From the NCBI GenBank assembly GCA_005518205.2, contig RFFC02000012.1, positions 121,885 through 185,884 on the forward strand: a DNA stretch of 64,000 nt, in the 5' to 3' direction. Below the pieces are notes generated by a model. The model worked only from the letters and a program-made list of their open reading frames with translations, ran no database searches and was not told where the DNA came from. The first letter of the stretch is position 1. Every line of letters begins with the position of its first letter. The stretch is from Hormoscilla sp. GUM202. Its GTDB lineage: Bacteria; Cyanobacteriota; Cyanobacteriia; Cyanobacteriales; Desertifilaceae. Both the position numbers and the translations under genes were made by a program. This document shows, in pieces, positions 25,496 to 33,841 of the stretch.

Positions 25496-27358
25496 GTGAA
25501 TCTAAAAATTATAAACAGTTGCGAGCATCAGCTCTCACCTGAATCGCCAGAAGTTGAAGACATTGCTGTCGATCGCATGCAAATTACGGAGGACCTGAAT
25601 AAGTTGCTAGAAATCCTGCCAGAGTCAATCCGGCATCAGCTGGAGAAACACGAATCGCGGGATAGTTTGATTGAGGTGGTTTTGGATCTGGGCCGACTCC
25701 CAGAGGCGCGATTTCCCACCTCGGCGGAGTACATTTCCTCTCATCTGGTCAGCAGTGAAGATTTGAATTATTGCATCCAGCGAGTGGGAAACTTTAGCGG
25801 TGATAACCGCGCTGGCATCGAACAAACTCTACACCGGATCAGCGCTATGCGCAATCGCAATGGCGAGATTATTGGTCTGACTTTAAGAGTTGGTCGAGCA
25901 GTCTTCGGGACCATTGGCACGATCCGCGACCTAGTAGAAACAGGTCAATCTATTCTGATGCTGGGGCGTCCTGGGGTTGGTAAAACAACTGCCCTGCGAG
26001 AAATTGCCCGCGTCCTGGCAGATGAATTGGATAAGCGGGTGGTGATTATCGACACCTCGAATGAAATTGCTGGGGATGGTGATATTCCTCATCCTGCGAT
26101 CGGTCGCGCCCGCCGGATGCAGGTTGCCCGCCCGGAACTCCAGCATCAGGTGATGATTGAAGCGGTGGAAAACCACATGCCGGAAGTGATCGTGATTGAT
26201 GAAATTGGTACGGAATTGGAAGCTCTAGCAGCTCGGACGATCGCGGAACGGGGAGTGATGCTGGTGGGAACTGCTCACGGAAATCAGATCGAAAACCTGA
26301 TTAAAAACCCTACCCTTTCTGACTTAGTGGGTGGTATCCAGGCAGTAACTCTCGGAGATGAGGAGGCGAAACGGAGGCGTTCTCAGAAAACTGTGTTGGA
26401 GCGTAAGGCACCACCGACATTTGAAATTGCTGTGGAAATGCTGGAAAGGCAGCGTTGGGTGGTACACGAACGGGTAGCAGAAACGGTTGATAGTTTGCTG
26501 CGGGGCATTAAACCCAATCCTCAGGTGAGAACTGTGAGTGAAACGGGTAAAGTTGTGATTACTCACGCGCTATCAACTGCCCCAACGGAAAGTATTGCAG
26601 GTAACTCCCAGGTGGCGTCTCTTGGGATAGCTAGTCGCACAAAAGAGGAGACGCCGCGCGTTCCTTTCCCAGGAGCAAATGGTTGGCGGGCATCTGGGCA
26701 GATGAGGCCAGTGCCTAATCAGCCATTGTTGTCTGAGGCGCAGATGTTCGAGCAGATGCTGGATGAATCGGCAGGAGGGCAAGATGATTTCTTTGTTCGG
26801 ACTGTACCAGACCAGACATTTGATTTGACAAGCGCTTACGGTCCGAATGGGGAAGATTGGCCCCTGCATGTTTATCCCTATGGGATTAGCCGCCACCAGC
26901 TAGAACAGACGATCCGCACTTTGAAATTACCAGTAGTCTTGATCGAGGATATTGATAGTGCGGATGTGGTTTTGGCCCTGCGATCGCATGTCAAGAACCA
27001 CAGCAAGTTAAAGCAAATGGCCAAGTCCCGTCAGGTGCCGCTGCACACTCTCAAGTCCAATACCGTACCGCAGATTGTCCGCGCCCTCAAGCGCTTGCTG
27101 GATATGGACGAGATGACGGCGGCATCAGTGGATCTGAATCTGTTTTCTGCTAGCGGTACGGATGACGAGATTGAAGCGCTGGAAGAAGCTCGACTGGCGG
27201 TGGAGCAAATCGTGATTCCCAAGGGACAACCGGTGGAACTGCTACCCCGCTCTGGGAAGGTGCGCAAGATGCAACACGAGCTGGTGGAACATTATCGGCT
27301 CAAGTCTAATAGTTTTGGTGAGGAGCCTAACCGGCGTCTGCGGATTTATCCGGCTTAG
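25496..27358 (+). CDS. AAA ATPase with R3H domain (Ycf45/SpoIIIAA-like)
   Basis: The protein of about 620 residues contains a P-loop (MLGRPGVGKTTALREIAR), Walker B (VIVIDEIGTELEALAARTI) and a C-terminal R3H region (ELVEHYRLKSNSFGEEPNRR) that binds single-stranded nucleic acid in this family. Chloroplast Ycf45 is the plastid homologue. The start is uncertain: ATG 25496 is given, but homologues begin near MQITEDLNKLLEILP, which would be ATG 25577. A half-palindrome at 26614-26655 (GGCGTCTC with GAGACGCC) adds about 14 residues between ATPase and C-terminal parts. The gene continues the ndhN-ldpA cluster, and a role in nucleic-acid processing is inferred. Confidence 0.9.
   Translation: MNLKIINSCEHQLSPESPEVEDIAVDRMQITEDLNKLLEILPESIRHQLEKHESRDSLIEVVLDLGRLPEARFPTSAEYISSHLVSSEDLNYCIQRVGNFSGDNRAGIEQTLHRISAMRNRNGEIIGLTLRVGRAVFGTIGTIRDLVETGQSILMLGRPGVGKTTALREIARVLADELDKRVVIIDTSNEIAGDGDIPHPAIGRARRMQVARPELQHQVMIEAVENHMPEVIVIDEIGTELEALAARTIAERGVMLVGTAHGNQIENLIKNPTLSDLVGGIQAVTLGDEEAKRRRSQKTVLERKAPPTFEIAVEMLERQRWVVHERVAETVDSLLRGIKPNPQVRTVSETGKVVITHALSTAPTESIAGNSQVASLGIASRTKEETPRVPFPGANGWRASGQMRPVPNQPLLSEAQMFEQMLDESAGGQDDFFVRTVPDQTFDLTSAYGPNGEDWPLHVYPYGISRHQLEQTIRTLKLPVVLIEDIDSADVVLALRSHVKNHSKLKQMAKSRQVPLHTLKSNTVPQIVRALKRLLDMDEMTAASVDLNLFSASGTDDEIEALEEARLAVEQIVIPKGQPVELLPRSGKVRKMQHELVEHYRLKSNSFGEEPNRRLRIYPA
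26614..26655. repeat. Possible palindromic insert in the R3H ATPase gene
   Basis: GGCGTCTC and GAGACGCC form 8-bp arms around a loop, in a part of the protein (VASLGIASRTKEETPR) with no expected domain. It resembles other in-frame palindromes in this window but has shorter arms. Confidence 0.5.
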
Positions 27359-27374
27359 TCGCCCCACATCCCCA

Positions 27375-27436
27375 CCCACAGCCCCACCCTTTAGGGTGGG
27401 GCTACAGGAACAAAGCCCGCGCAGGCGGGCTTTAGA
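27375..27436. terminator. Double hairpin behind the R3H ATPase gene
   Basis: CCCCACCCTTTAGGGTGGGG is followed by AAAGCCCGCGCAGGCGGGCT(TT). Both stems are perfect, and the second ends in a short T run. It is a member of the dispersed double-hairpin family and probably ends the ndhN-ldpA-R3H transcription unit. Confidence 0.55.
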
Positions 27437-27555
27437 GGTTTTATGGGGGGATGGTTCTTTTTTGGTGCGGCAAATTTATTTTAAATTTGTTGCCAAAATG
27501 CGAGACTTGGTGTTAAAGTAATATTTTAGTGGCTGAAAATAATCAGACCCTCTCT

Positions 27556-27642
27556 GGAGAGGTGGCCGAGTGGTTGAAGGCGCAGCACTGGAAATGCTGT
27601 TTAGTGGTAACGCTAACGAGGGTTCGAATCCCTCCCTCTCCG
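27556..27642 (+). tRNA. tRNA-Ser (GGA anticodon)
   Basis: The 87-nt cloverleaf has acceptor strands GGAGAGG and CCTCTCC plus discriminator G, the D-loop GCCGAGTGGTTGAAGGC, an anticodon loop with GGA (CACTGGAAATG), the long variable arm of serine tRNAs and the T arm GAGGGTTCGAATCCCTC. CCA is not encoded. It reads UCC/UCU codons. Confidence 0.96.
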
Positions 27643-27702
27643 TTCTCTAGTCCCAGGGGCGACATCAGCGACACGAGGCGAGGCGTATCTGCCGGCGATG
27701 CC

Positions 27703-27840
27703 TCGTTCGTAGTAAGCACTTTAGTGCTTGCCTGCCGTTCGTATTCGTAGGCACAGCTCACCAGTCGTCTGGGGTCGTTCGTAGTAAGCACTTTAGTGCT
27801 TGCCTGCCGTTCGTAGGCACAGCTTACCAGTCGTCTGGGG
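27703..27840. repeat. Tandem pair of ~70-bp palindromic repeats behind the tRNA gene
   Basis: Two units start TCGTTCGTAGTAAGCACTTT, contain the palindrome AAGCACTTTAGTGCTT, and end ACCAGTCGTCTGGGG. The first has a five-base insertion. The same core is present in the NB-ARC pseudogene at 19815-19868. No gene lies between 27643 and 27930. Confidence 0.85.
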
Positions 27841-27933
27841 CGATCGCCTCCGAATGCACCGCCCACCAAGCAGATGGGGCGATCGCCAAGGAAGAATATG
27901 ATGTGTAAAGATTTTTTAAAGAAGGAAAAAGTT

Positions 27934-28118
27934 ATGTTAAAGTTAATAAACGGAGCTAGACAACCGCAAAAAGCAGGTAAGGTTGTGAATCGAGAGGAAG
28001 TGTTTATTTGAGTTTAGAGCGGACTAATTTAGATGAAATTCGACAGGAGATTGCTACAATAGCCAGTCTGGAGTTTTTCAATGTGTTGAATGCAGTCAAG
28101 CAATCAAATAATTATTGA
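27934..28118 (+). other. Two short overlapping reading frames, unrecognised
   Basis: MLKLINGARQPQKAGKVVNR (27934-28011) ends in a TGA that overlaps a TTG opening LSLERTNLDEIRQEIATIAS (28008-28118), whose TGA overlaps the next frame at 28115. The four-base overlaps suggest either coupled small genes or one gene broken by frameshifts. No family is recognised. Confidence 0.3.
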
Positions 28119-28297
28119 CAAGCATAAAGGTAAAGGGGAAGCAAGTCAAGCTTGATTTAGGAAGACGGGATCTACCTTGGTCGGTGATTTACGATCTCAA
28201 AAAAGAGCAGCAAATTGCTACTAATGGCTACCATGAAGGAATATCAATTACTATTGACGGTGAAGAAATAATTTTTGATAATATAGATAGTAGTTAG
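28115..28297 (+). CDS. Small hypothetical protein
   Basis: This 60-residue frame begins with TTG and reads TSIKVKGKQVKLDLGRRDLP, YDLKKEQQIATNGYHEG and ISITIDGEEIIFDNIDSS. The alternating hydrophobic pattern suggests a small beta protein. It follows the two short frames above with a four-base overlap. I do not recognise it; it may be the C-terminal piece of a decayed gene. Confidence 0.35.
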   Translation: MTSIKVKGKQVKLDLGRRDLPWSVIYDLKKEQQIATNGYHEGISITIDGEEIIFDNIDSS

Positions 28298-28422
28298 GAG
28301 AGAGGAATGGTTACAAAATTTAACATCTCCTACCATAGAACTGGGGAGGGGAAGTTTTCAGATTAGAGAAGAGGAATTTTAAGTAGCATTATCACAAGTT
28401 AAGGGAACAATTGAGGGGTAAA

Positions 28423-28797
28423 ATGCACGATTTATATGGGATAATCGAGAAAATTAAGAAAGCTCCTTCAATGTACTTGGGACGAAATTCAATTATTTGC
28501 CTTCAGGCTTTTTTGTCGGGTTACAGTGTTGCGAAATATGAGTTAGGAGAACAGGAAACGGAACAAGAACGGGATTTTATGGAGTTTCCTGAGTGGATCC
28601 GCCAAAGATTTAAGGTCCAGACTAGCCAATCTTGGGCTAACATTATTCTTTTTTATTCCGAGGATGAGAGGAAAGCACTAGATAATTTTTTTGACCTGTT
28701 TGAAGAATTTATCTCTCGCTATTCTGTTCGGAACACCCTCAAGGAAAAAAGTCTAAAATCCAGGGTTAGTGGCGATCGCGCTCATTTGAAGTCGTAG
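28423..28797 (+). CDS. Conserved hypothetical protein (HDLYGxIEKI family)
   Basis: The 124-residue protein starts MHDLYGIIEKIKKAPSMYLG and continues LQAFLSGYSVAKYELG and SQSWANIILFYSEDERKALD, a pattern I associate with a widespread uncharacterised bacterial family. The ATG at 28423 follows GAGGGGT by five bases; an upstream frame extension lacks a site. The last 30 residues (NTLKEKSLKSRVSGDRAHLK) are not conserved-looking and may reflect read-through into repeat DNA. Function unknown. Confidence 0.6.
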   Translation: MHDLYGIIEKIKKAPSMYLGRNSIICLQAFLSGYSVAKYELGEQETEQERDFMEFPEWIRQRFKVQTSQSWANIILFYSEDERKALDNFFDLFEEFISRYSVRNTLKEKSLKSRVSGDRAHLKS

Positions 28798-28993
28798 GTT
28801 GGGTTGACGTGAGGAAACCCAACCGCAAACAGATATGTTGCGAGTCGGAACTATTGTTGAAGAATACGAACCGTTTTGGAAGTGTAATTTAGCGATCCTA
28901 GGGAAAATAAATTAATGCCTTTACTATCAAGCTTTGTCAACTGAAAAGTTGGCAGCGAAGGAGGGTATACCTGTCTGAATGTTTGGGAGACCA

Positions 28994-29557
28994 ATGGTAC
29001 AAACTATTTCTAAACCTTTAACTTTGTCTGAGTTTCTGAAGCTACCAGAAACAGAACCTGCTAGCGAGTATATTGACGGTCAAATTATACAGAAGCCAAT
29101 GCCACAAGGTGAACATAGTGTCATTCAGGGTGAACTGATTATTGCTATTAATGCAGTTGTTAAGCCCCAAAAAGTGGCACGGGCTTTTCCAGAACTGCGA
29201 TGCATCTTTGGTGGCCGGGCGATCGTCCCTGATGTAGCGGTTTTTACCTGGGATAGAATTCCCCGCAAGGAAAACGGCGGTGTAGCGAACGTCTTTGAAG
29301 CTGCGCCTGATTGGATTATTGAAATACTGTCTCCAGACCAAAGCGCTACGAAAGTTACCCAAAAAATTCTGCACGGCCTGAATTTTGAAACGGAAATGGG
29401 ATGGCTAATAGATCCTGACGATCGAACTTTATTAGTTTATCGTCCGCAGCAGCAGAGGGAAATTTGCGATCGATCGGCGCAGCAGCTTCCGGTACCATCT
29501 TTTGCTGGCGAACTGCGGCTGACTGTGGGAGAATTATTTGGTTGGTTGTTAGAATAA
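28994..29557 (+). CDS. Uma2 family endonuclease-like protein
   Basis: This 187-residue Uma2 protein belongs to the PD-(D/E)xK nuclease superfamily, which is massively expanded in cyanobacteria and of unknown role. It has TLSEFLKLPETEPASEYIDG, the catalytic-type RAIVPDVAVFTWDRIP and WIIEILSPDQSATKV. GGGAGA lies six bases before the ATG at 28994, so this start is preferred to one 15 bases upstream. The protein at 35187-35765 is a close paralogue (same PMPQGEHS and FPELRC motifs). Confidence 0.88.
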   Translation: MVQTISKPLTLSEFLKLPETEPASEYIDGQIIQKPMPQGEHSVIQGELIIAINAVVKPQKVARAFPELRCIFGGRAIVPDVAVFTWDRIPRKENGGVANVFEAAPDWIIEILSPDQSATKVTQKILHGLNFETEMGWLIDPDDRTLLVYRPQQQREICDRSAQQLPVPSFAGELRLTVGELFGWLLE

Positions 29558-29579
29558 TTTTCATTGACGATACTAAGCA

Positions 29580-29855
29580 TCATGGGACTTTCTTCAGACT
29601 CCGGGATCCAAAACGATAAACAGCGCGATGTCCAATCCGAATCACCCAAGGTTGAGCATCGGGATATCGCTGGTAAAGTCGCTCTGTTGCTGTTATAGTA
29701 TTTTCGGCAAGTTCAAACGCTCCCGTCTCTATGTCGATCGCGACTATTTTGCCGTGATTTCCTGCTTCAAAGAGCGATCGCACCTGTGTTTCGTAGATGC
29801 GATCGCCACGTCGAGCAAATTCTTCTTTGCTGTATCGGGGTTGTCTGATTGTCAT
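29580..29855 (-). CDS. Small conserved hypothetical protein (RYSKEEFARRG family)
   Basis: The 91-residue protein reads RYSKEEFARRGDRIYETQVR, HGKIVAIDIETGAFELAEN and PDAQPWVIRIGHRAVYRFG. Such proteins are frequent in cyanobacteria and commonly lie before retropepsin-like aspartic protease genes; here no protease gene is next to it. GAGGGC precedes the ATG. Convergent with the Uma2 gene, 22 bases apart. An antitoxin-like or regulatory role has been suspected for the pair but is unproven. Confidence 0.65.
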   Translation of the reverse strand: MTIRQPRYSKEEFARRGDRIYETQVRSLFEAGNHGKIVAIDIETGAFELAENTITATERLYQRYPDAQPWVIRIGHRAVYRFGSRSLKKVP

Positions 29856-30453
29856 CTGCTTGCCCTCTTTAACCTTTGCCCTGCTATTTTACCATTAAAT
29901 TAAATTATTATCCTCTTTCCTTTTCTGAGTTTCCTCGTTCCCTGACTCTGGGTGCGGTCAAAACCCGTTGGTAGGAAGCCTCGCCGCCCTCACCCTAAAG
30001 GGCCCGGCGGTGTCTCGGTCGCTACCGCGTCCTTCAGGACAAGAGTACGCGGAAGACGCCGGCTACATGAACAAAGCCCGCCTGCGCGGGCTATATACAT
30101 GTATCTGAGATGCACCTGGCTATCAACTACTTATGACCACACCCCCTGACTCTGGCAGGGAACGTAATTTCGAGGCTCTGCCTCCCATCGCTGTTCAATA
30201 GCGAGACTCGATCCCGATTATAGCCAACGAATGCGCTCTCTGGCATTTGCTCCCATGTAAACTTTTGTGAAGGGCGATCGCACAGAAGGCGATCGCCCCA
30301 TGTCCGGGCACGGCGGCATGTCGGTCGGCGATCGGGTCACGCCGAGGCACGGCGGTTGTTACATTTGAGATCTGAACCGAGCATCTGTTGATAATGTTTT
30401 AGGCTAGCTATATAATAAACTAAATCTATTCAGATGAACTGGTAGGAGACAAC
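29856..30453. other. Repeat-rich intergenic region
   Basis: No gene. From 29990 to 30116 it contains hairpin CCCTAAAGGGCCCGG, an inverted copy of the palindrome found in the DNA methyltransferase gene (30009-30061), AAAGCCCGCCTGCGCGGGCT and TGAGATGCACCT. Further on, GCACGGCGG recurs in several orientations before the promoter region of the next gene. Confidence 0.6.
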
Positions 30454-30771
30454 ATGACGCAGTTATCATCTAATCCCAGGGCGCGTCGGGGAAGGATTTT
30501 TCCCTCGCGCCGACTGTCCCCAGAAGAGAAAGCCCGCCGTCAGGCTGAACGAGAAGAGTCGAATCAGCGCTGTCAGGTTATTTTTGAGCGAGTTCGCCCA
30601 GAACTAATCGATGAGTATTACGACTGGTTTATCGTCATCGAGCCAAATAGTGAGGAATATTTCATTGAGAAAGATGAAATGATTGCTATAGAAAAGGCGT
30701 GTCAGAAATATCCTCATGCTATGTGCCTCATGCTGAGGCTTAATGAAACAGGAGTCTGTGGGAGAATATGA
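30454..30771 (+). CDS. Small conserved protein preceding an aspartic-protease gene
   Basis: The 105-residue protein begins with an Arg-rich segment (SSNPRARRGRIFPSRRLSPE) and continues IDEYYDWFIVIEPNSEEYFI and CQKYPHAMCLMLRLNETG. It resembles, in length and C-terminal pattern, the protein at 29580-29855. AGGAGA precedes the ATG by six bases. Its stop overlaps the ATG of the aspartic-protease gene (ATGA), so the two form a coupled pair of unknown function that recurs in cyanobacteria. Confidence 0.65.
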   Translation: MTQLSSNPRARRGRIFPSRRLSPEEKARRQAEREESNQRCQVIFERVRPELIDEYYDWFIVIEPNSEEYFIEKDEMIAIEKACQKYPHAMCLMLRLNETGVCGRI

Positions 30772-31129
30772 TTTCAGGTGAGTTTAGCGCTAAAGGGGAG
30801 TTAGTTTTTGAAATTGATTTGATTGGTGCAGATGGGGAACCTGTACCAGTCAATGCGGTTTTAGATACAGGATTCACTGGCTGGTAGTTGACAACCAAGA
30901 TGCTGAAAGTCTTGATTGGCTTTTGGCTCCTGCTCAACAAAAGATGCAGACAGCTACAGGGGAAGCTTCTTTTAATGCCTATCTGGGAACTGTGGTTCTA
31001 GATGGAGAGGAGTTTACAATTCCAGTCTTGGGTGCAAATCTACTGGAAAACATCCTCTTGGGTGTACGTTGGCTGGAAAGAAAGCGACTTGTATCAGATT
31101 TTCCAGCGGGAGTGCTGACGCTGGGATAG
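30768..31129 (+). pseudogene. Retropepsin-like clan AA aspartic protease, one-base frameshift
   Basis: The frame reads MISGEFSAKGELVFEIDLIG and PVPVNAVLDTGFTGW and then stops. The active-site motif VLDTGFTG is typical of single-domain retropepsin-like proteases. Restoring one T after TGG at about 30885 gives LVDNQDAESLDWLLAPAQQK, continuing to ANLLENILLGVRWLERK and ending GVLTLG at 31129, a full domain of about 120 residues. One base deletion therefore explains the break. The partner gene upstream is intact. Confidence 0.8.
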
Positions 31130-31371
31130 TAGAAAAGGAAAAATACGGCTTGTACCAAAAGAAGCTAGAGGCTCCAGCCTCTAGCTTCTCGTGTCCGACA
31201 TATTATCACGAAGGTGAACAGAAAGTTACTCCCCCGTTCTGTTCAATACATCGCGGTGGAGAAAAGCATTATCCGACATCTTGCACCATTGTAAATTAGA
31301 CCCATAAATGTTAGAAGCGAATAGTTCCGACAAGACCATACTCGGTATCGTAGACATTTCCTTCGATCGCA

Positions 31372-32010
31372 CTATCCATTGCCATAGGTTTGCGTGCGAT
31401 CGTGATCGCCATCAAAATTAAAGTCCATCAAAACTCTGTTACCTCGTCTGACCGCCAGATTATCTTTACCGTCACCATCCCAGTCTCCAACTAAATACTG
31501 GCTCTCACCATTTCCATTACCATAGCACTGTTGTCGGTCGCTAGAACCATCAAGGTTAAAATCCATGACAACACAATGACCGCGTCTGACCGCCAGATTA
31601 TCTATACCATTACCATTCCAGTCTCCAACTAAATACTGGCTCTCACTATTTCCATCACCATAGCACTGCTTGCGGTCATGACTACCATCAAAGTTAAAAT
31701 CCATGAAAACACAATTGCCGCGTCTGACCGCCAGATTGTCTTTCCCATCACCATTCCAGTCTCCGACTAAATACTGGCTCTCACTATTTCCATTGCCATA
31801 GCACTGTTCTCGGTCATGACTACCATCAAAGTTAAAATCCATGAAAACACAGTTGCCTCGTCTGACAGCCAGATTGTCCTTTCCATCACCATTCCAGTCT
31901 CCCACTAAGTACCAGTTGTCACGTTGGGCTTCAGCCGGTTTTTCTACTAGCAAAGTTCCCGCAGTTAATGCTAGTAAAGCAGTTGCATATGTTAATAATC
32001 TGCGTTTCAT
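31372..32010 (-). CDS. Secreted protein with four 46-residue VCBS/FG-GAP-like repeats
   Basis: A signal peptide (MKRRLLTYATALLALTAGTL, cleavage near AEA) precedes four tandem repeats of 46 residues, each YLVGDWNGDGKDNLAVRRGN, then FMDFNFDGSHDR and CYGNGNSESQ. DWNGDGKDN and DFNFDGSHD are DxDxDG-type calcium-binding loops, as in integrin-like FG-GAP/VCBS repeats, so a calcium-stabilised extracellular protein is likely. GGAG precedes the ATG at 32010. Each repeat has a Cys pair in most units (GNCVF, QCYG) that could form disulfides. The DNA repeats are highly similar, showing recent internal expansion. Confidence 0.85.
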   Translation of the reverse strand: MKRRLLTYATALLALTAGTLLVEKPAEAQRDNWYLVGDWNGDGKDNLAVRRGNCVFMDFNFDGSHDREQCYGNGNSESQYLVGDWNGDGKDNLAVRRGNCVFMDFNFDGSHDRKQCYGDGNSESQYLVGDWNGNGIDNLAVRRGHCVVMDFNLDGSSDRQQCYGNGNGESQYLVGDWDGDGKDNLAVRRGNRVLMDFNFDGDHDRTQTYGNG

Positions 32011-32099
32011 TTTTGTTACTCCTTGATGCGAGCGCGCGCGCGGCCTTTCCACCTCTTGACCGTCCACCGCTGTGGGAGTCAGTTCTTTCCCATCGTAAG

Positions 32100-32290
32100 C
32101 AAAGTTGAAAATCGCTGACCCTTAATAAACATTATAACTTCTGCTAGGATTACACTAGGACTTTAAGCGACTACTGGCTATAGCATAGGAGCAGTTCGCT
32201 GGCACATCACTGGGACGGGTAGACATCTGACGCCGGTGAAAAAGCAACTCCCTGCTTGCTTTCCAGTCCCAGTCCGGCTAAAATCGCCCT
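32100..32290 (+). pseudogene. Degenerate partial duplicate of the following gene's 5' end
   Basis: The sequence from CTGACCCTTAATAAAC through CACATCACTGGGAC and AACATCTGA-like to CCAGTCCCAGTCC matches 32325-32545 with several deletions, including loss of the part encoding the middle of the N-terminal domain. It has promoter-like DNA but no usable frame. It is an older tandem copy of the next gene's promoter and start. Confidence 0.65.
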
Positions 32291-32385
32291 TACGTCCCAT
32301 TGTCAGCAAAGCTCAAACTAGCTGACCCTTAATAAACGTTATAATTTATGCTATGGTAAAACTAGGACTTTAAGGACTACCGGCT

Positions 32386-32869
32386 ATGGCATCTAAGGAG
32401 CAGTTCCCCGAGGCTGCACATCACTGGGACTTGGATACCCTCTACAAAGACCTCGCCTCCGCTTAAGGGGAAACATCTGACACCGATGGAAAAGCAACAC
32501 CTGCGCGGCTTGCTTTCCGGTCACAGTCCCGGTGAAATCGCTGAAAAACTTCATAAAAGCCCCAAGGGTGTTGAAGTTGACCTCTGTAACACCTTGTATC
32601 AGTATGTTAAGATTCTTCTGGGCAAATGCGATCGCAAGATGGAGAACTGGAGAAATGTTGCTGAATGGCTTGAGGACGCCGGATATAAAAGTAAATCGTC
32701 TCTTGAATCAGAAGGTGATAGCTTACCAGCTAAATTTTTAGTAAAGAAAGCGAATATAGTTCTTGACAAAAATCAAATTATAGTTGATATTAACCTGCGG
32801 ATAATCGCATCCTCACCTATAGAAATTGAAAGCATAGAAGAGTTCAAACCCGACGACCCTGATGCGTGA
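32386..32869 (+). pseudogene. Effector-associated helical domain protein, one-base insertion
   Basis: From ATG 32386 the frame reads MASKEQFPEAAHHWDLDTLY KDLASA and hits TAA. Removing one T gives KGKHLTPMEKQHLRGLLSGH and SPGEIAEKLHKSPKGVEVDL, a helical N-terminal module common in front of cyanobacterial signalling and AAA/NB-ARC proteins. The rest (NWRNVAEWLEDAGYKSKSSL) runs to 32869 without a catalytic domain. A restart at ATG 32486 (MEKQHLRG) could give a 127-residue protein. The break is a single-base insertion turning AAG into TAA. Confidence 0.7.
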
Positions 32870-32963
32870 GTGCGGCGAAGAGGCGGCGGTAGCGCTTCAG
32901 CGCACATTCCGCACGATAATCTGTAATATGTCAATATATTCCCCATTGAGAAATAATCATATC

Positions 32964-33539
32964 ATGGAATTAGCCACAGCATTTATTTCTGTACCAGACT
33001 ATCTCCAAGGCGAAGAAACTAGCCATATTCGCCATGAATATCTCGGCGGTCAAATTTTCGCCATGTCTGGCGGTAGCGAAGAACATAACCGCATTGCTGG
33101 TAATATCTACACCAGTTTACTCGCTCACTTACGCGGGAGTGGGTGTAAAACTTTCATTGCAGATATGAAAGTAAAAATCCCCATTGCTCAAAATACCGCC
33201 TCTCTCTTCTACTATCCTGATGTGATGGTGACTTGCGACCCCCAAGATACAGAAAAATATTACAAAACCCGTCCTTGTTTAATTGTTGAGGTGCTATCAC
33301 CCACCACACAAAATTTAGACCGACGAGAAAAACGGCTGTATTACCAAAGTTTACCCAGTTTGCAAGAATACGTGCTGGTTTCTCAAGAGGAAATGCTGGT
33401 AGAAGTTTATCGACCCAATGAGGCAGGTAATTGGTCTTTCGACATTTTAGGCAGTCAAGATAGTTTAGAGTTACAGTCAGTGGGGTTAACCCTGACAATG
33501 GCCGATATTTTTCACTGCTGGGGGTCTATAACCGGGTAA
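32964..33539 (+). CDS. Uma2 family endonuclease-like protein
   Basis: This 191-residue Uma2 protein has the catalytic-type motifs FYYPDVMVTC and CLIVEVLSPTT, plus HEYLGGQIFAMSGGSEEHNR. ATG 32964 is preferred as the family start; the longer open frame upstream is unlikely. Its 3' end overlaps the convergent small gene 33512-33841 by 28 bases. The last residues (FHCWGSITG) are complete. Confidence 0.85.
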   Translation: MELATAFISVPDYLQGEETSHIRHEYLGGQIFAMSGGSEEHNRIAGNIYTSLLAHLRGSGCKTFIADMKVKIPIAQNTASLFYYPDVMVTCDPQDTEKYYKTRPCLIVEVLSPTTQNLDRREKRLYYQSLPSLQEYVLVSQEEMLVEVYRPNEAGNWSFDILGSQDSLELQSVGLTLTMADIFHCWGSITG

Positions 33540-33841
33540 TCAATGTCTTGGTTGCTTCGGTCTTCAATCATCTTGATTTCGGTTATCGCTGCTGGTAGTT
33601 TAGCTTCCTCATTGTTATATACTTTTGAGACTAATTTAGATATCTCAAGTGCTACCATTTGATTGAATCTGAAAGTTTCTAATAATTTTTCGTCTCCATT
33701 GGTGACTTGAATTTCTCTACCCGCCACTGAAACTATTTTTACTGTCATCCTAAAATCGTGCTGTTCTTCTGAGATATTGACTTTGACATCGTAAGCATTG
33801 AACTGGGAAGTAGGTGAGATCGCAAGCACTTGTACGTTCAT
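33512..33841 (-). CDS. Small partner protein of the papain-fold cassette, copy A
   Basis: This 109-residue protein of unknown family starts MNVQVLAISPTSQFNAYDVK and is predicted to be mixed alpha/beta. It shares FRFNQMVALEISKLVSKVY with FRFNQQISAKVGELVGEIY of the partner in copy B, so the two are distant homologues. Its ATG overlaps the stop of the papain-fold gene (ATGA). Position and size fit an immunity or accessory protein for that gene. It overlaps the convergent Uma2 gene by 28 bases. Confidence 0.7.
   Translation of the reverse strand: MNVQVLAISPTSQFNAYDVKVNISEEQHDFRMTVKIVSVAGREIQVTNGDEKLLETFRFNQMVALEISKLVSKVYNNEEAKLPAAITEIKMIEDRSNQDIDYPVIDPQQ

Noticed and set aside
29952..30149. 65-residue frame
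   Set aside because: It lies wholly in the double-hairpin repeat block.
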